From the NCBI GenBank assembly GCA_963575745.1, contig CAUYUJ010003610.1, positions 1 through 50,000 on the forward strand: a stretch of 50,000 bases of DNA, written 5' to 3'. The position numbers and the translations under genes were made by a program. Positions 29,227 to 39,242 of this stretch are shown in pieces. The notes beneath the pieces were generated by a model that saw nothing but the letters and a program-made list of their open reading frames with translations, was not told the origin of the DNA and searched no databases. Every line of letters begins with the position of its first letter. Positions within the stretch are counted from its first letter, which is position 1. This DNA comes from Prorocentrum cordatum (Eukaryota > Sar > Dinophyceae > Prorocentrales > Prorocentraceae).

Positions 29227-31836
29227 ATGGCCGCGGCCGCCAGCAGCAGCAGCAGCCCATTGGGCCCCGCAGCAGCGGGGCCTCGGGGCCGACTGACGGC
29301 AGTGTTCACAGCGAAATCTGGGAAGGTTTGGCGACCTGTAGGTGGTCAGGCAGAACCCTGGAAGGGTCCTTGGGCCTTTGTGCCAGAGGGCGCCCCCGCA
29401 GCAGCGGGGGCTGCGCCGCCTGGCGTCTCAAGCTCAGCAGCGGCGGCGCGATCAGAAGTTTCTACGATACGCACCCGCCCAGGCGACTCCGTGGTGGATC
29501 CGAGCGATGACGAAGAGCCTCAGGAATTTAGGGGCTGCAGGCCGCCCAACGACGTCGAGCGGCGCGAATGCCGTCTTCGCGACACCGCCCCGCCAAAGTT
29601 CTTCTGCGAAAGAAGAGCGGCTGACGTGAACAGGCCACGGAACGACAACGTGGGCAACCTTTCCGTCCTGTTCGGGAACTGGGGCCCCATGCCGAGCGAG
29701 ACCAACCACGCGGACCAGCGGCGGAGACTTGAGCTGCAGCTGCGGCATTGCCCTGCTCTCGTGGCGTGCTTTGAGGAATGTGAGGAGCAGATGGAGTCAA
29801 TCCTACAGCGGCCAGGGAGACCACCGCCGCTGCAGGCGGACGCCCCCGCAGCAGCGGGGGCGTCAGCAGCGGAGGGCCAAAGCAGCAGCAGCGGTGGGCC
29901 TTTTGTCGCCCCCGCAGCAGCGATGGCGACAGCAAGAGGAAGTCGTGCTGCGAGTGTTGGCGATTGCCAACAGCTCCAGAATCGACCAGAGTACGAATAC
30001 TTGACCCTGCGCGGGCGTGAGGACAAGTCCTTGTGCATCGCTGCGCGCGCAAATCTGTGTTACGAAATGCGGCTGCTCCACTGGGAAAGGAGTGTCGACG
30101 GCCACTACAGAACAGCAAAAGGGCGCAAGATGGAAGCGTTCTCGAGGATCATGGTGGTTGAGATCTACTTCGATCAAACCTACGCCCACTTCGGTTCGAA
30201 AGTGCGGGTGCGCGCGGTGCACCTCCACCGCGACACGGCGAAACATTCCAGAGGCTTCAACGAGGCTCACAAGACGTGGTGGCCGAGGTTGGCGACCATC
30301 TTGCAGGACAACAGCGTTGACATCCTTTGTGGGGATTTCAACATGGCGCTCACACAGACGCTGCCGAGTCTTCGGGGTCTAGGCATGCGATTGGAGACGG
30401 CAGCAGCGTACTTCTGGCGCGGATTGGACGGCACTCCGTGCTTGGACAGCTGCGGCATCTTCGTTCTCAACAGGCCTGGCGAGTACACCCTGTGCTGGCC
30501 GCTGAGCGCCGTGCACGACAGAGACGAGACGGGGTTGCTCTTCGCACGCAAGTCGGTGATCGGTGAGATCGGGTACCGTAACAGAAGCAAGGCAGAGGCC
30601 CCCGCAGCAGCGGGGGCCTCCACCAGCCCATCATCGCAGCCGACGTACTGGCACCACAGCCAGAACGGAGGCCCTGGGATGCCTTACTCTTGCTACTACC
30701 CGAAAAAAGACGCCCGCGAGCACCTCCAGGATTTACTGACTCAGTCAGAGGAATGCCAACGCAAGATCCAAGAGAAGGAGGTGAGAAACTGAGGCGCGCC
30801 GAGGCTGAGGCTAGAGGGGACCACCGCTTCTCTAGTAATCGCGAGGTGACCCTCTTCCGCGCGTTGCAGAAGACGTTCCCGCCAGAGACCGTGGAGGTGG
30901 AGGGGCGCTGGCACGGCGGCGCCCACTACCCTCTCCTGTTCCAAATGCGCATGGCCAGCGTGCGTTCGCAGGGGAGGAAGCAGGAGAGAGCCAAAGAGAA
31001 GAAGGACAGGCGCGCCCAGAAACAGCTGGCAGCTGCGCTCAGGGCGCCGCTGCCGCCCGAGCAGCACGGACCCGAGCGCCAGGCGCCAGAGCAGCACAGC
31101 GAGAGGGACGAGCAAGACGAGCGCGCCCAACAGGCGTGGCGCCCACCAAGATGGGCAGACGAAAGCGCGGACGACGGCCGCGACATGCCCGCGGCTGGCG
31201 ATGGAAGGTCGCGGCGGGGGGTTGAAAGGGGGAGGGGGGGAGAGGGGCGGTGGAGCACGGGGAGGGCAGGAGGGAGGAGAGGGAATGAGGAATAGGCTGA
31301 GCAGGACGAGGGATGACATAAGGAAATGAGTGTCGGAAAGGGGCGGGAGTTGACAGGGAGGGGATAATTATAGAAATAATTATTTATCACCCCCAAGGTG
31401 GCAGCCGACCCCGCAGTGCCCATCTCCAGGGCCTGCGCCGCTGGAGCAGCGAGGGCAGCGCGGCGCCGCCAGCTACATCTCGCACGCGATCGCTGCCCTC
31501 GGCCACGAGCCGCCAGAGCCCCCGCAGCAGCGGAGGCCACAGACGCCACGGCAGCAACCAACAGACGGGGAGTGGCGCAGGGATGAGTGGTGGCGCACCA
31601 AGGAGGGCGAGGAGCGCGAGTGGCAACAGCCGAGCGGCGAGGCTTCCTCGCTGCAGGGCCGCATGGTCGACTCCGCCTGGCGCGACATGCAAGTTGCATT
31701 CGGCAGCGACCAACGCCCCAGTGACTGGTGGAGCAGCCGCAGTGGGTGGAGTAGCGGCCAGGGGCACTGGGAGGTCGCGACTTGGAGGTGGGTCGAACAC
31801 CCCCCCGAAACCAATCCCTGGGAAAAACTTAGCTGA
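29227..31836 (+). CDS. EEP-fold endonuclease/phosphatase-like protein, three exons
   Basis: Exons 29227-30780, 30846-31207 and 31398-31836 give 784 residues. The EEP (endonuclease/exonuclease/phosphatase, DNase I-like) landmarks are in order: LSVLFGNWGP (N151), LVACFEECEE (E183), VRAVHLHRD, VDILCGDFNMAL (G369-N372) and, in exon 2, GAHYPLLFQM (H545). The usual Asp before the last His is Ala here, so activity may be altered. Hairpins add Ala-rich loops inside the domain (residues 210-240 and 460). Exon 2 continues into Lys/Arg/Gln-rich sequence, and exon 3 is Trp-rich (GEWRRDEWWR, SDWWSSRSGWSSGQGHW), ending PWEKLS. It is the last gene before the right TIR. EEP enzymes nick DNA in LINE elements and repair, so a DNA-cutting role is possible; RNA or lipid substrates cannot be excluded. 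Confidence 0.75.
30781..30845 (+). other. GT-AG intron 1 of the EEP gene
   Basis: 65 nt, phase 0. The donor GGAG|GTGAGA and the acceptor GCGAG|GTGACC share GAGGTGA. It must be removed to join the last EEP motif (AHYPL) to the rest of the domain. Unspliced, the frame stops at 30792. Confidence 0.7.
31208..31397 (+). other. GT-AG intron 2 of the EEP gene
   Basis: 190 nt, phase 2. The donor GGAAG|GTCGCG and the acceptor CCAAG|GTGGCA share AAGGT-GC. Exon 3 has no ATG of its own but is open and Trp-rich for 146 codons. A second choice ending exon 2 at 31150 fits the phase but lacks a usual donor. Confidence 0.45.
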
Positions 31837-32241
31837 ACCATCGCACAGGAGCCGCCCCTCCGCAGCAGCGGAGGGAAACCTCATCGGCCGAACGTCGACC
31901 CTCCGCAGCAGCGGAGGCCTTGCCAATGCATCGTGAGCGGCGGCGACTCGCGCGCGCCGTCGTGCTCGGCGACCGCTGCCCGAGCGGAGAACGAAAAAGA
32001 AACGGTGCTTTCATCGGTGCTGTCGTCGCCTCCTTTCCTTCATCGTTTTCTTCTCCCTCCCCCTCCAATCCCCCATCCCGCTATCGCATTTTATCGTCTC
32101 CAATCGTATCGGGAGCTCCCGTGGCAGAAGAGCACCCAGAACGAGGTCCTCCGTGACAGAGGGGGGGCATCTTAGACCCCCTCTGTGACAGAGGGGGGGC
32201 ATATTTGACCCCCTCTGTGACAGAGGGGGGGCCAAAAAACA
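31837..32241. other. Right-end untranslated and subterminal region
   Basis: Holds two hairpins of the CCTCC/GGAGG type at 31858 and 31904 and a pyrimidine-rich part (32030-32100). The right CTCTGTGACAGAG array follows: copies at 32147 (imperfect), 32177 and 32210, period 33 bp, with CATCTTAGA or CATATTTGA spacers. No gene seen. Confidence 0.75.
32143..32232 (-). repeat. Right subterminal hairpin array
   Basis: Three copies of CCCTCTGTGACAGAGGG type next to the right TIR, mirroring 8196-8306. The stems are CCCCCTCTG against CAGAGGGGG. Confidence 0.85.
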
Positions 32242-32269
32242 AATGATCACTTTAATGCGGCTTCTGGAT
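32242..32269 (-). repeat. Right terminal inverted repeat
   Basis: 28 bp, AATGATCAC...CTTCTGGAT, the exact reverse complement of 8164-8191. It is followed by TA (32270-32271), the second target-site copy. Confidence 0.92.
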
Positions 32270-32339
32270 TAGCTGCCCGGTGTCCCCACTGCTTCGGATC
32301 CCGAGGCCGGACGTGTGCAACGGCTGCGTGGACGGAGGG

Positions 32340-32760
32340 CGGGAGGGGGGATGGTCGAACATGTGGCTCCCGCCCGGGCGCAACGCACACTCGCCACTGA
32401 GCGCTCGCGCAAAAGTCTCGGTTCTGATGGAGCGCGGGCTACTCTCAGAGTCTGGCTCTCGCCTTGGCGCCGCTCACGCGCGCCGTAAAGCTTGCAGCAG
32501 CCTCTTGGGGTGGAGGGCGGGTGGTTTTCATAGTGCGGCTCTCGCTGCGCCTCGCGCATTCGCTTCGAACGCTTGCAGCAGCTTCAATGATGGAGGGCTG
32601 GTGGTTGTCAAAGTATGGCTCTTGCTTCAGCGCCGCTCTCGTTCGTTTGAGAAGATGCGACAGCCTCACGGATGGAGTGCGATCCCGAAAAGTGGTTCTC
32701 GCTTTGGCGCCGCGCACATTCGTTTCAAAAGTTTGCGACACTTTCAAGAATTGGTGCGTT
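32340..32760 (+). repeat. Diverged tandem repeat, about 95-bp unit, copy array 1
   Basis: Four to five degraded units with the order GTGGCTCTCGC, TTGGCGCCGCTCAC, TTCGTTTCAAAAG, TTGCAGCAGCTTC, GATGGAGGGCGG, TGGTTTTCAAA. The same family lies at 47855-48180 in the opposite orientation. Confidence 0.7.
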
Positions 32761-32769
32761 TGAAACCCC

Positions 32770-34250
32770 AGGATTGGTGTTCCGGCACGGTTCTAGATTT
32801 TCAGGGCGCGACAGTCACGTTGATTCGCTGCGTTGGAGTTCCAGTAATGGTGTTCTGACGCGAGACAGGATTGTCAGGACGCAATGGCCACTTTGATTCG
32901 CGGCGATGTTATCGCAGGAATTGTGTATTGGCACGTTGAACAGGGCATTTGGAGGGAGGCTTTCTTCCAACATTGTTGACGCGCCTTGGGTTTACACTGG
33001 TCCTATTCCTTCTGTTTCTCTTCTTCCTCCTCCTCTTCGCCCCCTCCCTCCCTCCCATAGCAGAGGCCCGCCAGAAGCACCCGAACACCACCAGAAACGC
33101 AGAGACCTCTCCTCCCCATCCAACCCCGAGCTGCCCGAAACAGCCAGAGCACTCCCGAGGCAACCCACGCAGCCCGTGGCCAGAGTACGCCCTGGGCAAT
33201 CGAGGCAGCCCGAGGTATGCCGCAGCGGCCCGAGGCAGCCGAGCACGCCAGAGGAAGCTCCCGGAAGCAGGCTGGGCAGCATGGCCTCCCTCTTTTCCCT
33301 CGGCACGCCTTGCCACGAAAGGCGAAGCGGTCGCTCTTCGAGGGCCGCCAGGGACCAGCGAGGGCCGGCCAAATGTCGAATTCGGGCACAGGGGGCCGTC
33401 GGAACACGATCCAGGAGGCAGAGCTGGTCCCCTATAGTGTGGGATTCAGCGGTGCGGCATCGGCTCGAGCGAGCCTGGGCCGCGGCATGCTGCCTGCCGA
33501 AGACCTTCGTGGTCCGAGTTTCCCCTCCGCGCCCCCCCCCCCCCCGCGGCCGCCCTGCCTCTCTCTTCTCCCTGCCCTTGCAGTGCACAAGTCGCTGTCC
33601 AGAGCGGCTGGGCCGCTCGACCGACCCGCGCCCTCGGCGGGTCCGCGGCACCAAGCGTGGGGTTCGAGCGGTTTGGGGCCGGCGGGCGCCAGCTCCGGTT
33701 CGAAGGCAGCGGATCGGAGCCAATGGGCGACCCCTGAGAGCAGAGCGCCGCAGTCGAGACGGGGCGTCCTCGCCCAGTCTCGGGCCCCGGGCCCTCGCGG
33801 GTCGCAGGTCGGTCCGGCTCGAGAGCTGCAGCTGCAGGAGACAGATGTTGGTCTATGGGTCTCCGGTCGCGCGATGGCTTGCGGAGGGGGCGCTGGTGAA
33901 GGCATGCGCCCAGGAGGCGGCAGACCCTGGAGGATGCCTCATCCGACGAGGGCGGCGGTGAGATCCATGGCCAAGCTTCGATTGGAGCTCCACCAGTCTC
34001 CAGTCCCTGGATGTCTTATCTGAGGGTTCCTTATCCAATGCCCCCATGGTATTTTTGTCGCAACGTGGGGCGTCGGGGAAGACCGGTCAGAGCCCATGGA
34101 CATCATCCTGTGGCCCGCGGGCTGTACTGACCCTACTCTCGTGTGGCGCGAAGCGCGAAGCCCAGGCGGAGCTCATCCCCACTCGGAGCGAAGACGCTGC
34201 TACCTCTGAGATCCGACGTTGCGACGAACATTGCAACATCGCAGCGGCAT
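32770..34250. other. Host DNA, exon-like but unresolved
   Basis: A long open + frame (about 32906-33961) is Arg/Pro/Ser-rich and starts inside a leader-like stretch. A polypyrimidine run ending CCCATAG at 33060 looks like a splice acceptor. The part near 33845-33945 (LVYGSPVARWLAEGALVKAC) looks more protein-like. No family and no consistent gene model. Confidence 0.3.
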
Positions 34251-34259
34251 TCCCAGAGA

Positions 34260-34430
34260 TCCAACGTCGTCTTGAACAAAATCAAGACGGAGTTTTTCGC
34301 TGTTTTCGGCCTTCAGGGGCCCTCGCCGGGCCCCAGGAGCGTCAAAAAACTACTCAGGATGAAAAACTGGTCACGGGCACTGAAATCGAGACTTCCAGGG
34401 ACCCCTTATAGAAAAATCACGCCGCCCGAT
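34260..34430 (+). repeat. Dispersed 180-bp host repeat, copy 4
   Basis: AAAATCAAGACGGAGTTTTT, then GGGGCCCTCGCCGGGCCCC, then AGCGTCAAAAAACTACTC, then AAAAATCACGCCGCC. Confidence 0.75.
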
Positions 34431-34584
34431 CTCTGGGTTTGTCGACCCGGATCGATCTGTGAGGACCCCGGGGCCGAAACTGGGCGAATATGCCCGTATT
34501 GTGAAAGAAAGTTGCCTCGCCAGGATCTCAGGGATCAGATGGGGTTCTACGTGGGCTGCGGGCTTGCCAGGCACAGAACCCCCA

Positions 34585-34740
34585 GACCCCCGACGTCGTG
34601 ATTGTTTCACAACGTCGACCCCCAGAGGTCTGGCCCCCTTCCCCGGGATCGGCTTTTCGCTCTGAGCTGTTTTTTTACGGTCCTGGGGCCCGGCGAGGGC
34701 CCCCAGAGGCCGAACATTGCGAAAAGTCTCCCGTCGTTCA
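34585..34740 (-). repeat. Dispersed 180-bp host repeat, copy 5
   Basis: GTCGTGATTGTTTCACAACG, then GGTCTGGCCCCCTTCCCCGG, then TTTTTTTACGGTCCTGGGGC, then GAAAAGTCTCCCGTCG. A short extra end (GTCGTGATTTTCTCACAAC) lies at 34893. Confidence 0.75.
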
Positions 34741-35367
34741 CCGAGCTCGTTCCACTATACTCGCAAAGTGCCTACTCGCAGACGTCCGAAAAACACATGC
34801 CTGCTTCGATGTAATTTGTCTTAGATCCCCCGCGGGGGATCCAGGCCATTTGCAAGTTGCTACTTTGCGAGTCGTGGAGCGCGCTCGTCTAGTCGTGATT
34901 TTCTCACAACTCGAGGAGGTCTGGGCCCGACGCCGCGCCCTGCTTCGCAGCGTGGGCCCCAATGGCTTAGTGGGCCCCAGAAACGACAGGGTTGTGTTTG
35001 TTACCGGTTCCGTGTTGCCGTTCTGTTGCCCGTTCCGACGCCGTTCTTGTTATTGGCTCCGTCGCCGTTGTTTTACCGGTTCCGGCTCTGGCTCCACTCC
35101 TGGAGCCGTTTTCGTTGCCGTTTCGGGTCGCCGTTTTCGGTGCCGCTTCCCTTTTTGAAGAGACGCTTTTTCGGAGACGGTGAACAAAATACGGCCCTGC
35201 CGCTTCTGGGGCCCACTCAGCCCCATGGGTCTCGGCCTCTTCTCCCCCAGGACAGGCGGCCCATCTCGATCCTCTTCCGTGGTCGACGGCACGCAGACAA
35301 GCAGCCTTACGCCGGAGGGACCTTTTTGGTGCGCGCCCCCTGATCACCGAGTGCGGCGCGCTAGTCC

Positions 35368-35530
35368 CAGACCCCCTCGCGTTGTGAAAAGATCGCGGCG
35401 GGAGGTTTTTCGCCATTTTCTCCTTCTGGGGACCCCTACCGGGCCCAGGGGCCGTCAAAAAACGACTCAGGATGAAAAACCGGTCCTGGGGAAGAGGTCC
35501 AGACCTCTGGGGCGTTGTGACAAACTCACA
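35368..35530 (+). repeat. Dispersed 180-bp host repeat, copy 6
   Basis: CCCAGACCCCCTCGCGTTG, then GGGAGGTTTTTCGCCATTTT, then GGCCGTCAAAAAACGACTC, then AGAGGTCCAGACCTCTGGGG. Confidence 0.75.
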
Positions 35531-35816
35531 TCGTATCGCCAGGGGTCTGGAACTGGGGCCCCCCGACCGCCGAGTGCCGTGCGCTGGTAGCGTCCTGCGC
35601 GCTCGTGTCTGGCCCCCCCGCGTCCTCCCCGTTGGGCCGCGCACCAAAGGCCGCTCTTGTCTGGGGCCCCTCTGGCGCGTACGTGGCCATCTCTGACGGC
35701 TCCAGGGCCGAGCAAAGGCCCGCGGGGGCCAGAACGGCTAAAAGCACCACTACCCGAGGTCCGACGTTGCAGTGGAAAACGCGGCATCGCGAGAAGCCAC
35801 GGCCGGGTCCCTGGAC

Positions 35817-35952
35817 TGATGGGCCTGTTTTCCACCACCACCACCATAAGTTGGAGGGGGGAAGGGGGAGGAGGACGAGGAGGAGGAGGAAGACGAAGAG
35901 GACGAGGAGGAGGAGGAGGACCCACTCCCCCACCAACTTAACAGGCCCATCA
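35817..35952. repeat. 136-bp fold-back element with inverted ends
   Basis: GATGGGCCTGTT at the left end pairs with AACAGGCCCATC at the right end. Further in, AAGTTGGAGGGG pairs with CCCCCACCAACTT. The interior is purine-rich (GGAGGACGAGG). Confidence 0.6.
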
Positions 35953-36289
35953 TGGACCGCACCGCGCTGCTGCACCTTTCGAGCCCAATCGGCCCGCGAT
36001 GGCCCCTGGGGGCCGAGACCGGGCGAAGGCGCCCAGCGTGAAGGAACTGCAGCGCCCCAGTCCCGGGGCGTCGCGTGCTTTTCTTTCACGGCGCACCTGA
36101 CCGTCCAGAGCGCTGAAAAGAAAGCACCCCAGACCAGACATAAAGCCGATAGGCTTGTTTGGAAGGCCCCAAATATTGCCGACCGAAATTCAGAGGTCCA
36201 GGAGGTCCTGGTGCTCGCTAGGTTTAAGTTGGGCCTGTCCCATCTACCGGAGGAATACTCAAAAGTAGTTTCTTTGACATCATTTTAAA

Positions 36290-36420
36290 GCAAGTCTGGG
36301 GACGGTTGTTTTTATTGTTTTTGGAATTATTCTTGAGAATGTTTGGACAATGTTTTATTTGTCGTCCAAAATCCCCCCTGTAGGAGGACATGTCCGACCT
36401 GATGCTAGCTACAGTGCTTG
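36290..36420 (+). repeat. Copy of a second dispersed repeat
   Basis: AAGTCTGGGGACG, a T-rich part, then TGTAGGAGGACATGTCCGACC. It resembles 5338-5430 (AGTCTGGGACGTTTTTTGG ... TAGGGGGACATGCCCGACC) inside host intron E. Confidence 0.5.
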
Positions 36421-36582
36421 CATTGACGGGGTCCTCGCGGAGGTTGACAGATTTGGCGAAAGTTTCCCTCTGATTTTGGTGGCAGGCTGGGTTCCCGGGT
36501 TCCCGGTTCCGGGTTCCCTTGTTCCCGGTTCCGGGTTTCCCGCCGATTTCGGTCGGCGGCGGCGTTCCCAGGTTCCCGTTTT

Positions 36583-36850
36583 CTTGGTCGATCTTCTTAT
36601 CGATCGGTCTCACAATCGATCTCACTACCAACCTCTCGATCGATCTCAGTGTTGATTTAGAATCGACTTCACTATCGATCTCACAATCGATTTCACTATA
36701 GATCGCACGAGCGATCTCACGATCGATCGCACGATCGATCTCATTGAATCGACTTCACTACAGGTTTCACGATCGGCCTTACAATCGTCCTCGCAATCAA
36801 TTCCACTATCGATATCGCAACCGATCCCAACATCCATATCACTAATCTTC
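36583..36850 (+). repeat. Degenerate 12-bp repeat rich in GATC/ATCGAT
   Basis: About 20 units of the type GATCTCACGATC or ATCGATCTCACA, with many GATC sites. Confidence 0.75.
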
Positions 36851-37089
36851 AAACCATCATCTGATTGGGGTCATCTCTGGTATAATTTACCCCGCACCTC
36901 CCTGTTTCGGTCCCCACCCGTGATCCGCAGCACCAGACATATGATAACTACATTCATTTCCGAGGGGGGGCGGCGGGGGAGCCGCCGACTATGTATTAAT
37001 TGATTCCGAGGGGGGAGCTACGAATTGTCCGAGGAATCTTCGCGGAGTTGATTTCGAGAGGGGGAGCATTCATTGATTCCCCCTTCGGA

Positions 37090-37510
37090 ATCAACTGATT
37101 GAGGGCGGGGAGCATTAATTGATTCCGAGGAATCCTCTGGAATTCCCACGACCCCCGCGCGAATTCTCAGGAATCTCTCGGGAATCAGATTGGACTCGTC
37201 TGGGAACTGCAGAAACCCTTGAGGGTCCCATGGAGGCCACAGGAATCCTGCAGCAATTTTTGAGGCATGTTCAGGAATGCTTTGGAATCCTCACGAATCA
37301 TCCAAGAGTCGGCGGAAAACCAGCAGGAACCCACAGGAGTCCCCCAGGATTCCTACGGGAGTTCTCAGGAGTCCATGGGAATCTTCAGAAATCCTTCAGG
37401 CATCCTTCAGGCATCCTTCAGGAAACTTCAGTGATCTTCAGGAATCTTCAGGAACCCGCAGGAATCTTTCAAGAAGCCTTAGGATTACTCCGGAAACCTC
37501 AAAGCCCTGA
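37090..37510 (+). repeat. Degenerate CAGGAATCTT-type repeat, array 1
   Basis: Units of 10-13 bp such as TTCAGGAATCTTCAGGAACC and CAGGAATCC. A second array of the same family lies at 38620-38960. ACAATGCAATAC-type units follow at 37540-37625. Confidence 0.7.
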
Positions 37511-38390
37511 GACAATCTAGAAATATCGCGGAGCAGCGCCAAGCGATGTTGAGCAACGCCGAACAATGCAATACAATGCAATACAATGGAAAGCAATGCG
37601 CAGCAGCGCAAAGCAATGCAGGGCAATGTGAGTCAAGAGCGCAATTCCAATGATTCCAATGCAGCGCAAAATTCTTGATCAGATCCCAACACAAAGCCGA
37701 ATTTCCCCCCATTCGGTTTCGCTGGCGGTCCTGAGGGGCATATCGGTCTCAGGAATACCAGCGCCCCCCCCCCCCCCCCCGCACCGCCTGCGTTGTTTAG
37801 CACCTATATTCCGAAATCGGGCCGCCCCCTATATTTTGTGCAAAATAATTCGCAAAGTAGGTCATCCGAGGAACAGTGTATGAGTGAACTGGTTAGATTG
37901 CACATAGCCGAGAAGGTAGATCCAATATGCGACCCCAGCGCCCAACCATGCATGGTTTACATCACTCGTGACCTAGCATGGTTTTCCTGGAGCTCCTGAG
38001 GGGCACTCCAATCCCCAGAAAAAAACTTTCCCGCCCGCACGTCCTGGGTTACGTAGCACCCGTATTCCAAAACGTGTCCCCCGCCCCAGCTTCTATTGGG
38101 CAGCAGTAAGCTTGTAGCATGAGCAGCAGTAACATGAGCTTCGTCGTACATAGGTCAAGATCAGAGAGCAGGTCGCTTCTATTTCAAATGCTGGTTCTCG
38201 CTTGAAGCATCTCGTGAATAGAGCTGGACGGTGCAAGCTGAGGCTCATGTGTCTGCACTGGACACGCGGACGGAAGGCGCCTTGTTTTGCTTAGGGGGGC
38301 ACGGTTGGGGTGGGATGGCACAACGTCTTTTCAGTTTTCTGGCTTCACTCGGGTCCTCTTCGTCCTCGCCCTTCTCCTCGTCCGCTTTCT

Positions 38391-38514
38391 CCAGCTGCTG
38401 GTCTCCCAACGCCCAAAGCAGCGTGCAGTCTACTTGCAGCCACCTGGGGTGGGATTGCTGCCAGTCCTGGAGGCCTTCGGCTGCGAGTGGCCGCGCGCGA
38501 GGAAGAGGCTCGAG
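38391..38514 (+). other. Candidate host exon
   Basis: A pyrimidine run ending TTTCTCCAG precedes an open stretch reading LLVSQRPKQRAVYLQPPG and LLPVLEAFGCEWPRARK, ending CTCGAG|GTTTTT. It has the look of an exon but no partner exon was found and no family is recognised. Confidence 0.25.
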
Positions 38515-38619
38515 GTTTTTCAACAGAATGTACGTTTTATCCTTCGGGGAAAAATTACTCCTGGTTGACGCTCGCGCCGCAACCTCCACGCGCCGCCGCG
38601 CCTGGGGGACACCTGAGGA

Positions 38620-38960
38620 GACCCTTCAGCAATCCCTTTGGAACTGTCAGGCACTTCACGACTCTTCAAAGAACCGGTTGAAATCCTCAAGAAACTTTCC
38701 AGGGATTTTCAGGAATCTTCAAGAATCTGGAGGAACTCCTCAGGAAGCAGCAAGACTTCTCAGGCGTCCCTCTGGAATCCCCCAGGAATTCTCAAGGAGT
38801 TCCCAAGCCCCCAGAAATTGTCAATAATCTTTTGGGAATCCTGCAAAAAACGTCTTCAGGAATCCTGCAGGGACCCTCAGGAGTCCTTGGGGAATCATGT
38901 TGGAATCCTTCGAATGGAATCTTCACGAATCTTCAGAAACCATGAGGGATCCTCCCGGAA
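38620..38960 (+). repeat. Degenerate CAGGAATCTT-type repeat, array 2
   Basis: Same family as 37090-37510 (CAGGAATCTTCAAGAATC, CAGGAATCCTGCAGGG). Confidence 0.7.
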
Positions 38961-39087
38961 TCCTGCAAGAGACAGAGTGGAATCCGATTGGGATCTTGTT
39001 GGGGTCTTATTTTGATTGTTGTGGGATGCCGCACTGAGGGTCCAGCGCCAAGAGGCCTCGCGTCGCCCGGCACCCCTGGACGCACGT

Positions 39088-39178
39088 CCCGTCGTCGTCG
39101 TGGTCGTCGTCCTTGTCGTCGTCGTCGTCGTCGTCGTCGCCCTTGTCGTCGATCTTGTCGTCGTCGTCGTCGTCGTTT

Positions 39179-39240
<62 letters not shown>

Positions 39241-39242
39241 GC
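39088..39242 (+). repeat. (GTC)n microsatellite
   Basis: Nearly pure GTC repeat, about 50 units with a few GTT or GCC changes. Confidence 0.92.

Larger units (their letters stand above)
8782..31925. repeat. GCAGCAGC hairpin family, about 60 dispersed copies
   Basis: Core CCGC-AGCA-GCGG with 2-6 further stem pairs. The loop is AGCA, or AGTA in a few. Stem sequences differ but stay paired: AGCC/GGCT (8782), GCCGCC/GGCGGC (8903), GGCCCC/GGGGCC (24440, 29265), CCCCTCC/GGAGGG (16340, 31858), GCGCGCC/GGCGCGC (21641), GCCCCC/GGGGGC (24890, 29845). Copies lie in every gene of the element and in leaders and trailers. Inside genes they are read as PAAAG, PQQRG or RSSGG according to frame. None was seen at 1-8161 or 32272-50000. 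Confidence 0.9.
8164..32269 (+). mobile_element. 24.1-kb TIR transposon, Tc1/mariner-pogo type with cargo
   Basis: The ends are perfect 28-bp inverted repeats (8164-8191 and 32242-32269; outermost bases ATCCAGAAGCC) bordered by TA. Arrays of CTCTGTGACAGAG hairpins follow each TIR on the inside. The element encodes its own DDE transposase of the CENP-B/pogo kind, a class known to use TA targets, plus an EEP-fold protein and at least six unrecognised genes, all on the + strand. A GCAGCAGC hairpin family (about 60 copies) was seen only between these ends, and the host 180-bp repeat was seen only outside them. The two signatures change at the predicted borders. Typical pogo and mariner elements are 1-4 kb with one gene, so this is far outside the usual size. 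Whether it still moves as a unit is unknown. Confidence 0.85.

Noticed and set aside
31151-31397. Alternative EEP intron 2 starting after CCACCAAG
   Set aside because: Phase fits, but the donor would be AT; the GT-AG choice at 31208 needs no unusual donor.
37601-37615. GCGCAGCAGCGC outside the element
   Set aside because: It lies in a GCAATGCA-type tandem repeat and lacks the CCGC/GCGG core of the hairpin family.
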